From contig NOWV01000061.1 in the NCBI GenBank assembly GCA_003344405.1, positions 339,828-403,827 of the forward strand: a stretch of 64,000 nt of DNA, in the 5' to 3' direction. This DNA comes from Trichoplax sp. H2. Lineage: Eukaryota; Placozoa; Uniplacotomia; Trichoplacea. This document shows positions 1 through 13,100 of the stretch, piece by piece. The stretch's first letter is position 1. The number at the start of each line of letters is the position of its first letter. Below the pieces are notes generated by a model. The model was given only the letters and a program-made list of their open reading frames with translations. It was not told the DNA's origin and searched no databases. Position numbers and translations under genes: made by a program.

Positions 1-776
1 TGAAATAAGTTACGCAACCTCATTATGTGCATTACATGAACAGCCCTTTTTTGACTATTGCTGCTGTTATATTATAAAAGTGGATAAAAGTATACTGTGT
101 GCTGCCAATAAACATTGTCGTCAACCGTGGAGACTTACTGGTGATATTTTAAAGATTACAAATTTTTAAAATTAATGAGATTTATGAATAGACTTCGCGA
201 AAAATCTTGCAAGTTAGTTATGTTTTTATTTCTGTACAAACATAATACGTATAAGTGTTTGAAATCCAATCCTACCCTCATAAGGGAATTCACGTTTAGC
301 ACCCTCTGTACGTATTACTGTATATTGCAACTTCTTAATTTCTGAACGTTAAAAATATGTTTTCAGAGTGATATAATAATCACTTTCATGGGATACCCAT
401 TACTAGTCATAATTATATCCGAATTTTACATACAGGTCTAGTTACACTGTATGCTAACTATAACTGTATGGCTAATCAGTGCAGTACCACAGTTTGATTA
501 GCTAGTCGATTATGAGCTCATCTTAATAGATATTAAACAGCCACCCTTTGAGATATGATATTAATAATGAAAGCGCATAAAGTTAAACCGATTTTTTCTA
601 TCTTAAGAATAATTTTTACGAAGGAAGAGATGTATCATGGCATAAAAATAATACACCCTTGCCGTAGTAGAGTAAATAGAAGAATTACATCGATCAATTA
701 TTATCTATCTATCTTCCAGAGGTGCATACCTAAAGCCTAGGTAAATTAGTCCAGAATAAATAATTACAATTAGCCA
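1..776. other. 3' flank of the C8orf34-like gene; no gene seen
   Basis: This AT-rich stretch lies downstream of the last exon I can place for the minus-strand gene ending at 777. Short open frames here show no recognisable domain and no convincing splice signals. It probably holds the 3' untranslated region of that gene. If the last exon is really spliced at 847 rather than read to the stop at 777, one more short exon could be hidden here. Confidence 0.4.
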
Positions 777-3700
777 TTAATAAGTTTGAGTTTCCGATTT
801 AAGATATTTAAAGTAGCATATTGTTAGATGGCTTGTTATTTTACCGATTGTTGAGCTTCCTTTGTCTACTATTTCATGATTTCCACGTTCTATAGGAAAA
901 TGCTCATCTGATTTATCAGCAAATGAAAACAGTTACATTGAATCTATCTTTAGTAAAATTTCTAAGAGTATTGGCTAGGCATATTAACAATGCAAAGTAA
1001 TGTAGAATCTTAATGAAACTTACTAGATGTTGGTGCCCAGCCTGCTTCACTAACGTCTGTATCATCAACTTCAGATTGAGTTTTTCTCCAAACATGGCGA
1101 CTGTTATCTTCAAATGTAAAAGTACGTGTGGAATCCAGCCTATTTATTGGATTTGATTCACTTCGGCTACTAATTTGACGGTCGTCTGGCCTCGAAGATT
1201 CCTAATTAATTCCATTTATGTTAATGTAAATCGAGATTAAAATTGTGCTACAAACTAGCATCTTCGTAAGTAAGAATACAGGAAAGCTATAACTTTGATA
1301 ACTTATTGAATTATTTTTATTCTTTGCATCATAAACACTGCAAAATGTAATTAATCAGACGCGAAATAGCGTTGATATTAGATGAAATGTTGGAGTAATA
1401 AACTTGAATCCTTATCAGCATACAATTTTAATATAAAATTTATGCCATCATACACTTTACCAGTTATGATTTAGAAAGTAAATTAATGGCTATATGACGT
1501 TGTATATTGCAGTTCACTGTAACAGAAGCAATTAGATAAACCACTTAAAAATCTCTGCTGTGCGAATAATATAAAATACTTCTAGATAAAATCTAAATAT
1601 TAAACTGAAGTATAGTTTAATTTCATCGATACATCCTTTTATCCCTGTGCTCTATATTAAGGTAAACGTATCCTTCTAATTGAAGATATTAATTTTAAGG
1701 TAATAGCGTACTACACTTAAATTCCCATAACTTCCGTTATTCTACCTAAGCATGTGCAATTACGTCACTAGGGAGTAATGCTACAATTAAATCTTAGTAT
1801 TCTTTCCCAATGGCTACTTGGTATATAAAGGCTCAGTTATTAAGAGCGAATAAGTATGCTATTAATTACATTACATAGACTATAATACGGTTAGTTTTCT
1901 CTACGGTATCATATGAAGCTAGCTATTTTCTACTACCTGGTCGGGTGTATAGTCAGTTCTAGCAGTGTTTGTGGATTGTGCAAAATCTTCAGCACTACGG
2001 TAGCCATAACGGCCTTGGTCGAATACACTGCTCTGAACAGCTCTACTTCCACTAGTCGTCGAGAAGGCTAATTATTGCGATTAATAATGAAATTAATTGG
2101 ATTAGTCGATGAATAAATACAACCACCACTTTATAAATCACTTAGCGCGATTACACTTATTACGAATTACCATCATCATCTTGATTCGACTTCCATAATG
2201 GCTAGACAAATTAGTAGTAGGGAGAGCGGTTGTGAGCGTTACATAGTTGATAATGGATAGAAGACGTAAATAAGAGCAAAACTAACAGATGCAGTGGTAA
2301 ACTTACTTGTGATATAATATGCGATAGACTGTTAGTATCACTGACTTGACTCCTAGCTGTAGTTATTTCATAATCTTCGTCATCTTGCTCTAATAATAAT
2401 ATAAACCCATTCGATTTAGCAATTAAGACAAGCTAAGTATATCTATTCTCTAGTTAGGTACATAACAATACTGACTGATTTTTCGAAAAATTAATCAAAT
2501 TTTCTGAACTAATGATACGGTTTCACATTAATTATAAAACCATCAATCAATTCGTGCATTTAAATTTATCTCAGCTTAAACTCAAAGCTTCTATTAACGA
2601 TTAGATAATTCATCAAGTGTAATTTCAAACGTCTAGTTTATCTATATCACTGTAAAGTAAGAAAGAGCTCATTATACAACTACTTACAGCTATTAAGGAA
2701 AAGTAAACTATAAATTAGTTTAAATAGTTACAGATACTGGCCTAGATACGATATTCATGTAATAGAATTTAAAAGCTTAGTGGTAATATACTGTTTACAA
2801 TAAATAGTTTGATCTCCTTTAAACTATATATATAGCATTTTAAAGAATAAATTATAACGGTATCTTGCAACATAGGATATTTCTTGCAAGTCTTTTATGC
2901 GATTACGGAATCAACTACAAGAAAGAAAATATTACCTTTCAAATTTTCCTGTGGATCTTTATGCTCTATCATTCTAAAGTTACAGAGAATTTTCCAAATG
3001 TTAATAATGTTAAAATCTTATCAACCGATAGTTAGCCGCTTCTTAAAGCTACAGGGGAATTAGTCTAACCTATTAAATTGACCTTGAATAATAGATTGCA
3101 TATTTAAGCCTCCTTGTCTATTTATAGCCTAAAGATGATAGAAATAAATAACTGTTACAAGAAATTTATCTTAATTGTTATACTAATCGCAATAAGCAGG
3201 AACTAGTCTAGTCTATTAATATAAAGGGATCTTTAAAACAAATTTGCTAACCTTTCGTGTAGCCACAGGTGCATTTAATCGCCTATTTCGAACCCTCGTT
3301 ACGCCTTCTTCAGCTAAAGCCGCGGAATCCTCTGAAGTTAAAGACAGTTTTTTCTTACTATCATAGCTAAGTGTTAACAATTTATAGCATTTATACAAGT
3401 TATGATACAGTATTACTTTAATAAAGGTAATGCAAGACCATAGTAAATCTCAGATTTTATAATAAGGACTAAAAATACTGCCACGAAAAATACTAGCCAA
3501 TACTTATATTACCCAGTAATTCGTGACTATCGTCGTATTCGTCGTCATTAATAAAACTTTGTTGATGATAGCTTTGATTTTCTATTCTATTTCCTTCTTG
3601 ATTAACTAATTCCTAAATTTTCCGTTTCAGTAAAGATTTATATATGAAATTTAATAGAAGTAATTCACTCTATTACCAACTTTAGGTCAACTAATTCGTA

Positions 3701-6386
3701 ATATCCAAATATAGGATTGAATAGCTAATTTCATCTTTTAAGTATATTAGTAAATTTACATACTTGTAGCTGCTTCTTATGGTTACTTTTCAACAATTTA
3801 ACTTGCTGATATCTTGCAGCTCTAATATGAATTGGCAAGAGAGATGTAAGCAATAGAGTCTAGTTAGTTTGCAATAAGTGTTTTTTTTGTCGTAAATTAA
3901 AAGATGATACTTACCGTTGTTTATCAATTGAAGTTGTAGGTGTTGATAAATCATCATAATATTTGCCATGATTTTTGAGCTCATCAGAAAGTAGAGAATC
4001 ACCTTTAGGTAATTTTCGATTTGAAATAGATTGAAGAGAATCCATCAAACCCTATTCAGAATGGTTTAAATGACTATCAGTGCTAACCATTATATCATTC
4101 AATTCACATCCATGTATGTAATAGGTACATCACATTCATCTTAATCATATTAAAGTAAAAATATTCAGAAAAAGGTATATGAAAATCTATGATATCATGT
4201 CCTGATTTTTGAAGAACTTACTGCCGGTAAATTTTTTGTATTCCAAGTTTGAGCTGTGTAAATCGAAATTTAAGTCATTTATTTCACAGAATTTGGGAAT
4301 AAAACAAAATTATCGTCAAAAATAAATAAGATTAATCACAAAATATGAAATTGAACTACTCAAATAAAGGCTCATCCCAGGGCTATTAGTCTAATTGCAG
4401 CAATGCTAGATTCTGAGATCTTATGATGAATACCATGCAGTACTCAGCATATCAAACAACTTACGCCGTTCTATAGATTTACTTTTTTTCATTCTATTAT
4501 TAAATAATCATTGGATAATGAAGTAAAAATAGAGTTTAGTGATTTATATTGATAGGAAGGTTATCATAAAATTAAGAAATTTTAGATTAAAATATTACTA
4601 ATTATTAATTTAGTTGCTGACTTACGTTGTTGAAGATGTCATCGAAGTTTGACTGAAGAAGGCATTCAATGGATCGCCTTTGCTACTTTTATCAAATAAC
4701 TTATAATCTGGATAGAAAATTAAATATGGCTATAATCTTACTGTTTGTTCGGAAGCATTATAAAATCACTATCCGATTACTTTCTTCTATGGATTAATTT
4801 AAGAGTTGGCAGGAGGTAAATAAGATATTCATTTACGCATTTTATCTACGCTATAAATTATGTATTCACGTTGATCAGATCAACTAGAATCGTCGTTTTA
4901 CTGGTGTGCAGTATTTTATAACTAGTGCAGGATAAATTTCAGTTAGAACATGTGTTTTTAAACTACGATATTGCTGATATAGGTTACATATAGAAGTGAA
5001 CTCAACCAGTATTTGTGGCACCATCATAAAAAAATATGTGTGAGATCAGAAGGCATACAAGGATTGCCTGTAACAGCATATTTGATAATGTATAACCTGG
5101 TAAAAGACAGAATGTGCTTCTAATCTTGCTGACTGTATACTAAAATTAGCATAATACATTATACTCTTGGTGATAAAACGAAAAACCTAATATTATTAGA
5201 GATTTTAGTGCAGCCTAATTTTTAGTAGCAAAAGCAAAATATCAATCGATCAAAACTCTGTAGACAGAAAATGAGATAGTCTTTAAATCTTTTAAGGTTA
5301 GTCAATCTTACTTTGATTGTCAATATCTTGTTCGCCATCATCGGAATAACCTTTTCTGGTCTTAAAGCTATCGGATTGATTGACTTTATGACTAGACGTT
5401 TTAGTACCACTTAGCCATGGTCTATTATAATCACGAGATCGAGAGCCAACAGCATTCCCATCCGTTAATCCTACTGTTTGCCAGTCCTGGCTGTAGGTTG
5501 TATTATTCGATCGAAAGTCAGAACTTTTTCCTAAATCAAGGCAAATTAGATTTATTTCAGCCTGCATTTTAATGTATAATCATTATTTTTACAAGAGCGG
5601 GCGATAAAAGTGGAAAGATATCTATAAAGATAAACTTAGTTATACAACTACTCTATAGCTATACCATGGCAAATACGTGGAGGTGTAATTTTAGTTAAGG
5701 TACCTAATGGGGTTCCACGACTTTTCTTATGTTGACTAGGTCCACTTCCAGTCTGTTGTGGTTGAATACTTCCCCAACCTTGATAGCTATCCTATACCAG
5801 ATAACAAATTATATTACAAATAAGCGAAATGTTGATAAAACAGAATTACATTTAAGTTAGTGCAATCTTTATGTCAATATGATATAATCATTCATCTGTT
5901 TCCTAATTTCAATCCTGTAGAAAATAAGCTATACAAATGGAAAGCAAATTCTTTTACCTGACTTCCTTTGGATTTATCATCTAATTTTTGTAAATTCCTA
6001 ATCATAAACTTAATTGGATCTGGTGGTGTTTCGCGAACTATCTTTTGCATTAAATCCTAGAACAGAACATTAATTATCAATATTGTTAATGCGTTATTCA
6101 TAAATGCTGAACAATTCTATCTCGAATCAGTAATTCAATGACAACAGTTAGGCTTGCTTAGAACGACATCCATGTAACTGAAATTGGCGCCATTGGTTAA
6201 AGGAAATATGCATTTCAATGTGATTAACGTTTCTTACAATAGAATATCAAGGCTAATATTTTAATTTCCGACTAATAAATAACTATGAGAAATGATAAAA
6301 TTAAAATAAAAGTTTTGAAATACCTCTAAAACAGAGCTAATACGATGCTTTTCTAAATATAATTCGATATTAACGTTGGAAGCCAT
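777..6386 (-). CDS. C8orf34-like protein with N-terminal RIIa (PKA-docking type) domain, 16 exons
   Basis: Reconstructed exons in transcription order: 6386-6324, 6056-5958, 5791-5704, 5530-5312, 4707-4626, 4481-4465, 4253-4222, 4051-3915, 3785-3764, 3612-3513, 3331-3252, 2387-2307, 2201-2171, 2067-1937, 1201-1024 and 889-777. Every junction is GT-AG, phases match throughout, and the total is 1473 nt (490 residues plus stop). Residues about 7-46 (IELYLEKHRISSVLEDLMQK and onward, with RETPPDPI) form an RIIa-type dimerisation/docking helix pair like that of PKA regulatory subunits. Further collinear blocks match vertebrate C8orf34: SRDYNRPW, KSIERPQTWN, NHKKQLQ, DDEYDDSHELLE with AEEGVTRV, and a C-terminal acidic VWRKTQSEVDDTD. 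The rest is polar and probably disordered. Known of the family: poorly characterised, with a cAMP-dependent-kinase-regulator-like N-terminus; the function here is unknown. The 17-nt exon has a weak purine-rich acceptor but is required for phase. The last exon is the least certain: a GT at 846-847 could splice on instead. Confidence 0.85.
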
Positions 6387-7040
6387 GGCTGTTATGACCG
6401 TTCTATTCTATCACTATAGTGAAGACTATTTATCAAAAGGCTAAATTCTTCTTTCTTCACCTCCTACTAGAAATCTTTTACAGTTAATACAACGTGAATT
6501 ATTAATCAATAAAGCTATCATACTGATTTAGAACTCTGTTGTTAAGCACTACCCTCACAGCAAAAGATATACAATGACACCATTATCTAATATGGCAACT
6601 AGATTAACGAATCATAGATTTGTTATAGCCAATCGATGGCTTGGATAATAATCACATGATACTTGGCAAGCAGTTTTGTTTTAATTGATATTTATTGCTA
6701 TATTATAAGTAATAATTCTGATATAGCAGTATAAAAGCTAAGTAATGTTGTCAACTTTAAGTTCATATCCGTAATTGCTATCCATTAAGATTACAGGATA
6801 AGAACGGTACCCTTAGTTCACGGTTAATATTAATTTATGAGATTTTTATCATTATGAAGGTAGAATATCACGTTTTCGTGTAATTGATAACGTTTGCCAC
6901 GCCATATACAATTAAGGTAGTTTGATGAAAAATTGAGTGTTTTCATCGATCTTAAATTTTGGATAGTGTTTATTTTAATTATAAGGTATCACAAATAATA
7001 ATTAGGTGATCATGGCTAATTAATGCAGTACCGGTAATCT
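6387..7040. promoter_or_regulatory. Upstream region of the C8orf34-like gene; no coding sequence
   Basis: This interval should contain the promoter and 5' untranslated region of the minus-strand gene starting at 6386. The start codon has a good eukaryotic context: the base at -3 is A and the base at +4 is G. I see no TATA element or other motif that I would stand behind in this AT-rich sequence. Confidence 0.35.
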
Positions 7041-7513
7041 ACTTCGATAACAACAGGATTGATCTGGCATTGTATTAAATCTCTAGTAATATTAAATCCC
7101 ATTTACCTAACATTGTAATAAACAGAATTGGTAAAGAGTGTTATATTGTATATTTCTGTTCTAATTAATTTTCGAGTAAATGGAGTGATACTACTCAATC
7201 GATTTTCTGCTAACAGCTATCCTATCTAAAATGAATAGAGTTGCTGGGTAGTATCGTGATATACGTGATATTACAGTTACGATTTTGAGTAAAAGGAGTG
7301 TTATAAGCTACTACATTAATTTTTCTAATAATTTTTACTCTATTTGAAAATGAACTGATTTACTATACAGTATAATGATGTTCTTGTATTGCCGTTATAA
7401 TTGATTTTTAAATATATGGAGTGTTGTTAGCCATCATCAAAGCTATATAAGAGTATAAATTAGTAAACAACTATAGTATTGAATGTATCATTGCGATTGT
7501 CAGTATTTATTAT

Positions 7514-8134
7514 TGTTACGGTTTAAGATATTTTAATTAACATTGTGATAATGTTATTGAAGTAAAAGTAGACGGTTACGTTTAGATAATCGTAAAGATT
7601 ATGATCTGTTGAAAAATTGTGAGGTTCAATCGTTAAAGGACTTCCATTAACGAATGTGTAGAAGTAAGGTACTCAATATGCCAATGACGTGTAATAACCA
7701 AAATGGCGGTTGTCACACGTGTAGGGAATCTGTTAGATCTTAAACAGGATTTAAGTTGTTAATTGGGGCTATAATATTATTAGCGCATAATATCAATTAA
7801 CATATATTTGTCCGATAGTAATTAATAGGATTACAAAGTTATAGAAAAGACTAAGTTATGTATAAGAATAATTAACAGGTTGCAAAGGTGTAGAATTGAT
7901 ACAAGTATATAAGAGGTTGTAATTTACCTCGCTGGAGAGGAGGAAAATACGGAGACCAATAAAGTTAGGTTAGTAAATTTATCCAGACGCTTCTAGTCCG
8001 CCTTTTACTGTTGACTGAGGTCCTTCGCGGAAGTAGAGTGAGTAGTGACGCTTGGTGGCAGTTTTACTGTATGACTGAAGAGAGTAGGATAAGTGTGGAA
8101 CGGGAACTCGATTGTTGCAAACGACCTTGTGACA
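7514..8134 (+). mobile_element. Solo LTR, 621 bp, inserted in the 119-bp minisatellite
   Basis: The element starts TGTTACGG and ends CTTGTGACA, with ATTAT directly repeated at 7509-7513 and 8135-8139. Inside are a TATATAA box at 7906-7912 and an AATAAA signal at 7958-7963, the expected order for U3 then R in plus orientation. The segment has higher GC than its flanks. Removing it restores the minisatellite register. A shorter alternative, 7711-8134, has a perfect 7-bp terminal inverted repeat (TGTCACA/TGTGACA) but no matching target repeat, so I prefer the longer form. No internal coding region is present. Confidence 0.65.
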
Positions 8135-8273
8135 ATTATAGTTAGTTTTAATTGTGATGATTTATTACTGAATTTTTAATAACTTTGAACTTGTCTATAT
8201 TGTGACAATTATAGTTAGTTTTAATTGTGATGATTTATTACTGAATTTTTAATAACTTTGAACTTGTCTATAT
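8128..8273. repeat. Perfect 73-bp tandem duplication across the LTR 3' boundary
   Basis: Two copies of a 73-bp unit beginning TGTGACAATTATAG run at 8128-8200 and 8201-8273 and look identical. The unit contains the last 7 bp of the LTR plus 66 bp of downstream flank, so the duplication arose after the LTR inserted. A TTGT microhomology sits at the junctions. Confidence 0.9.
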
Positions 8274-8420
8274 TGTCCATTTAATTCATAGAGTGCAATA
8301 TACAGAATTACGTTATCTGCGACTATTATAATTAATTTTTCTATTAAATGGAGTGATATAATAAATAACTGCTATTAATCTTTTGACCATGTATACTTCA
8401 TCTAATCAGTTTAAGGATAT

Positions 8421-9604
8421 AATTAAATAAGGTATCTAATTATATAGTAGTAAGATATATTATATCATTTGGGAAGACAGTTTTATAATGCATGTTATAA
8501 TCTTATCAGCTAGTCTACTTGTTACGGCATTATAATTAACATAACGAGAAAACATAATTAGATCATGTTAAAGTATAGCGATAATGGATATCTTGTGTTT
8601 AAGATATAGTGATAATTGATAGTTAGTATTAAAACATAGTAAAAATAGCATAGACAAATGGATATCTTCAGCTAAGATATTATGATAACCGGTGTTTTGG
8701 GTATGTTAATATACCTACGTGTTAGATTAACTAGTAATGTAATCAATTTGTAAATTTAGAAAGTGTATATGCATATTTTGAATAGCAAATAGAGAGAGGG
8801 AAAGAAATAAATAAATTTTTTTGCACATCTTCTATTACTCATTTTTATAGGCTTAGCTACGATAAACTACTAGGCAATTATCTACAAAGTATTATGAAGT
8901 TACTTGAGTAGAAGCGCCTAACGCTATGTTCATTGGTAGTGTATACAGAAGCTATACAACATTGGTAAGAGAGCAGTGAAAGTTTACAACGTAAAAGAAG
9001 ATTTAGATACTGTATAAATGTCTACATAATTTGCATAAGGCATTACGTGAAGAACTACGTTAATTTCGTCATTACATGTAATATGTTATTATAATTGTAA
9101 TTAATGCTTACTATTTTATCTATTTGAAAGAAATATTGATGTTTCAAAATCACTAAATTATAGCTTGAGTTAGATTTTGAAACTGGGTATAATTTATTTG
9201 AATACTGTACTGTACTGTGATAAAATGTCTTCGCAAAAATACAACACGAACTACAGTTTCTTGTAAACTTCACTTTATTACATAAGATCAGGTTCATCTC
9301 ACAACTACCAAGAACTATCTAAATTATCACAGCAATGTTCACAATTTATATGCAATTCGTTACACAATAATTTTCTTTCAAGCACTATCATATCTCACCA
9401 ATTAAGTTACAAGTTCACATCTAAATTTACCATCACGCTATAAATTCATAATTCGTGCTTCTAATAAAAGCGTTACAATACAAATCTCACAGTACTACAT
9501 AATTAGCGTCATTATTATCTCAGAGTCTAAGCATCTCAATACAATTACTACTATACATTCCGTAAACATCTTCCGCAATTAGAAACTTATACAGTCTTAC
9601 GATC
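8421..9604. other. Non-coding, AT-rich; short diverged repeats
   Basis: Around 8565-8700 a phrase resembling GATATCTTNNGNTAAGATAT recurs with spacing of 30-70 bp. Otherwise I see no coding sequence, splice structure or RNA gene. Confidence 0.4.
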
Positions 9605-9606
9605 TA

Positions 9607-10187
9607 GCGTACAATTTATCAATTTTCGCATTATTCCATAATTTTAGTCTTAAGCTTATTTGGGGCTTCACTACGTGTACATATCGCCTACATTCGCATA
9701 ATAAGTCATTAGTACCTTGTTCACCTTTTATTGATGTACTACTGAGTACCAATAGTGACTCAATATCCTACCGCACTTTGTTATCTGTATTCTAACATGG
9801 AATGTTCATTTACAATCTCCAGTTACGGGCTACTAAATATGCCTTATGATAAATTTAGTAAACTTAGCTATAGTGCATTATAATAGATATGGCTAATCTA
9901 TAAATCCAATATTGAATTACGGTAAGTTAAACACGTCAAAATTTACTTCAATCAATCTTTAATCTACTATACATGAATAATATGGTGTATTTAGACTTCA
10001 CTGTAGTCTTTAGCATATTCTGAAATGTAGATATTTTGTGTTGGACCGAATATAGATAGTTTTACAGTCTATTTCTACTATATTCAAGTATAGCTTTTAT
10101 GTTTAGTTATTTATGCATTGTAGTGAAGCCCCGAATAAGCTTAAGACTAAGATTATGGAATAATGCTAAAATTAATAAATTATACGC
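9607..10187. mobile_element. Foldback element with 68-bp terminal inverted repeats, MITE-like
   Basis: The first 68 bp (9607-9674, starting GCGTACAATTTATC) match the reverse complement of the last 68 bp (10120-10187) with about five differences. A TA dinucleotide flanks both ends at 9605-9606 and 10188-10189, the target duplication expected of Tc1/mariner-type elements. The 445-bp interior has no open reading frame of note. It is best explained as a non-autonomous DNA transposon; without a second copy the boundaries stay provisional. Confidence 0.6.
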
Positions 10188-10189
10188 TA

Positions 10190-13100
10190 CTCTGTCTGTT
10201 TAAGGTAAATTTCATATCCGATTCTATAATCCTGTTCTCTGCATGTGTTCTATCTCTTAATCTATAAATACTGATGATTTCTGTCTTAGATTTATCAGTT
10301 GCACTAGTCACAGTAGTAGTAATTCCTCACCTTACTTCACGACAGCTTACACCCTGATTTACCGTAATTACCGCATTGTACCTCCGTTACCACCTACAAT
10401 AAGATATCTACTTTCATTAAAACCCCTTGTATAATTTTTGTGAATAGCTACTAAGTCCGCAGCTGCTGACTCTTCGAATCCTTCGTCACAAATAAGAAAT
10501 ACAGTATTCTAAACGCAATCACTGACAACAGATTCTTAATAGATTTTGCATAGGTGGATAAGTAAGTACGTTAGCTTTTATTAAATGAGTCACGGTTAAA
10601 CATAGGTACGGCATTAGTTAGGACACAACCCGAAATTACCATTTGGATTTATTATTCGGATTATTATAACATTGAAGTATCAACCTTTGATTTTTTACAT
10701 CTACGAGATTAAGTCCTGGAATGAATAAGACAAAAAAAGAGACTATACCATAAAGCAGTGCTGGGATCTTTTACGAATAGCAAATAAGGTTACTTCAGAG
10801 CTACTATAAGTAACGTTTGTTTCTTAATCTCTAATATTGATACAGCACACTAACTATATATTCATCGAATGGCTACATTGCCATAATACTTTCTAGACAT
10901 CACAATTTCCCTTTGTAAAGCAATGAATGTCCAGTATAACACTGTCCTCATTAATAAATGGAATCAGCACTGCTTGTTTAGGATAAACACCGTTTAGCAC
11001 TTGAAATGATGTTGACATTCCATTGAATCCATAGCTATAATTTATGATAGATCTTTTCCCCAATATAGTTACTATATCTGTAGAGGGCATTTTTTATCTT
11101 TCAATATGATAAACATCATGTCATCAAAAACTTGTTATAATAATTAATTATCCAAGACTTTATTATCAGGACAGATGATGAGATATGCGTATGTAATATA
11201 AATCATCGCCTAGAAATCAATACACCTGTTGATCACTATTATGTTTACTTGATTTGATACTAGCAGATTTCTTTATTATTTTTTCTGACGTATGTTACTG
11301 ATAGTGAGCAACACTTGTTATGTTTACCTTATCCGTCATATTCACAAATGAATAATTTTTTCCAGTAAAATAGCCGTACTTACTAATTCTTGCAGTATTA
11401 TTTATTATCTCCTGTAATTTCTGAAAAATCTACGGATATCTTACATCAGGAAATAATAGAAATCCTTTAACAGAGATAAGTTATACCTTACAATCTTATT
11501 CCAGTCCGTTATTCAATCAGCAACCAGCTAAGATGCAACCTCACTCTAGCTCATACTTACATGAATATCTTTTCGATCCATGTCTTTGTCACTATAGCAA
11601 CTGAAACATCATAATGACGAGGGTACTATAAAACTCTATTATCCTTATTTTTTTAGACGTCAATATTGTCTTATGTTTACGTTAAACATATTGTAATTAT
11701 TAATTAACGAATTAAGAAAGTTAACCTTTAGATCGATCTTTTAAATTGATGATATTGTCATGATAATGCTTAATTAAGCTTATCCTGTACTGTTATGCAT
11801 ATAAATAAGTCACAGTCGCCACCTCGTTGTTTGCATCGATTCTGCGCCTCTACTTAGATCAACAACTGCTGCAAGGTGGACAATCACTTCTATTCATGTA
11901 TCTTAAACTCCAGGAAAAGAGAATAAATGATGGAAATTATATTGATAAAAGAACGCCAGTCCATTAATTCATATTCTATAAGATCAAATTGCACCGTAGG
12001 AAACAATTAACGAATCAAATCATTACAATTTCATAATCGATGGGCTTCAGCAACATGTCGCCATTTTTTGTCTTCTACGACACCAAACGTTAAATGGTTA
12101 ACCTAATAGGAATAAACTTACAGTTTTTTTTCAATTTAACAACTATAACCGTTGCATCATTATCATCGATCAAGGTTAGATAAAGAATTATTATACATTT
12201 TTAAGCCTTTAAGTCATTTTTTTCATCACTCTTTAACATTTAATTCACCAAATTGCTTCCTGATACCATATTATCTATCAGTATTCGAATTTCCATTGAC
12301 AACTTATAAGTTTGATTGTAATTATTGCGCATATTTTCTCGTTCAGAGTTTAATCTGATGTGAAAGCTTTTGAACTACTGATGCGATATTTTCCTCAAAG
12401 AGTCAGCGTAGTAATCAACTACAGAGTAAGGTAACGTTATAGTCCCGGAACTTATCCAATTTTATTCTCATACTTGAGTTATAACAAGATAGGAATACGT
12501 CGATACATCTGTTATATGTAATTATTTCTTTTATTTCACAGCACGCATAGTATCTTTTATCATACATTTTCATGATTTGATCAATTAATGGATGGCACCA
12601 TACATTATTTGTTGCCTTTATGCATTTACGGATTTCAATTATGATACCAGAATTGCTATAGTACTATAGCTTAGAGTCACTATCATAAAACTTTAACACT
12701 GTATCTTAATTTCACTTGCTTCATTATAACTAGACTTTAGACTATTTAAGATATTCATAACAATTTAGTGAATATTGCTAAAATATATAGTAATGCTACT
12801 AGATCTAGAGTGTAGCAAATAGCTCATCTAAGGATTTGTGAGTTTAATGAACTTCGTAGGATAGACTTGATAGGCTCTACAATATAATTGTAATTATATT
12901 GGCTTTTCAATGGAAGATCTGGTCTAAATCCAATAGCGTATCTATCGAATGATCTATATCAGAGCTAGTGCTTCATACTCAAATCTTTAGTATGATCAAT
13001 TGTTAAACTTCAAAGTTAGAGCAAAGTAATACTAATTACTAAACCCAAATACTTTACTCCAAAAGAAAAAAATTTCTGATGATTTCAAGTCTGAACATTT

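Larger units (their letters stand above)
7060..8420. repeat. Degenerate minisatellite, period about 119 bp, interrupted by an LTR
   Basis: A motif of the form TAATTNATTTT...TGGAGTG recurs at about 7171, 7289, 7408 and 8345. Surrounding bases also align between units: a TATACAGNATTA-like stretch followed by TTGCGA or CTGCGA and then ATTATAATTAATTTT. The first three are spaced 118-119 bp. The 937-bp distance from the third to the last equals two periods once the 621-bp LTR with its 5-bp target repeat and a 73-bp local duplication are subtracted. Units are strongly diverged from each other. Confidence 0.6.

Noticed and set aside
916-1113. 65-codon minus-strand frame
   Set aside because: It is another frame of exon 15 of the C8orf34-like gene; the exon frame used there joins its neighbours in phase.
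4465-4470. 6-nt exon AACGGC using the nearer acceptor
   Set aside because: It leaves the downstream exons out of frame; the 17-nt form fits phase and the conserved protein block.
7711-8134. Shorter LTR candidate with a perfect TGTCACA/TGTGACA inverted repeat
   Set aside because: No matching target repeat (GCGGT against ATTAT), whereas the longer form starting at 7514 has one and restores the minisatellite register.
10893-11090. 65-codon minus-strand frame starting with ATG (begins MPSTDIVTILGK)
   Set aside because: Protein-like composition, but no domain, no splice sites and no neighbouring exon; chance cannot be excluded.
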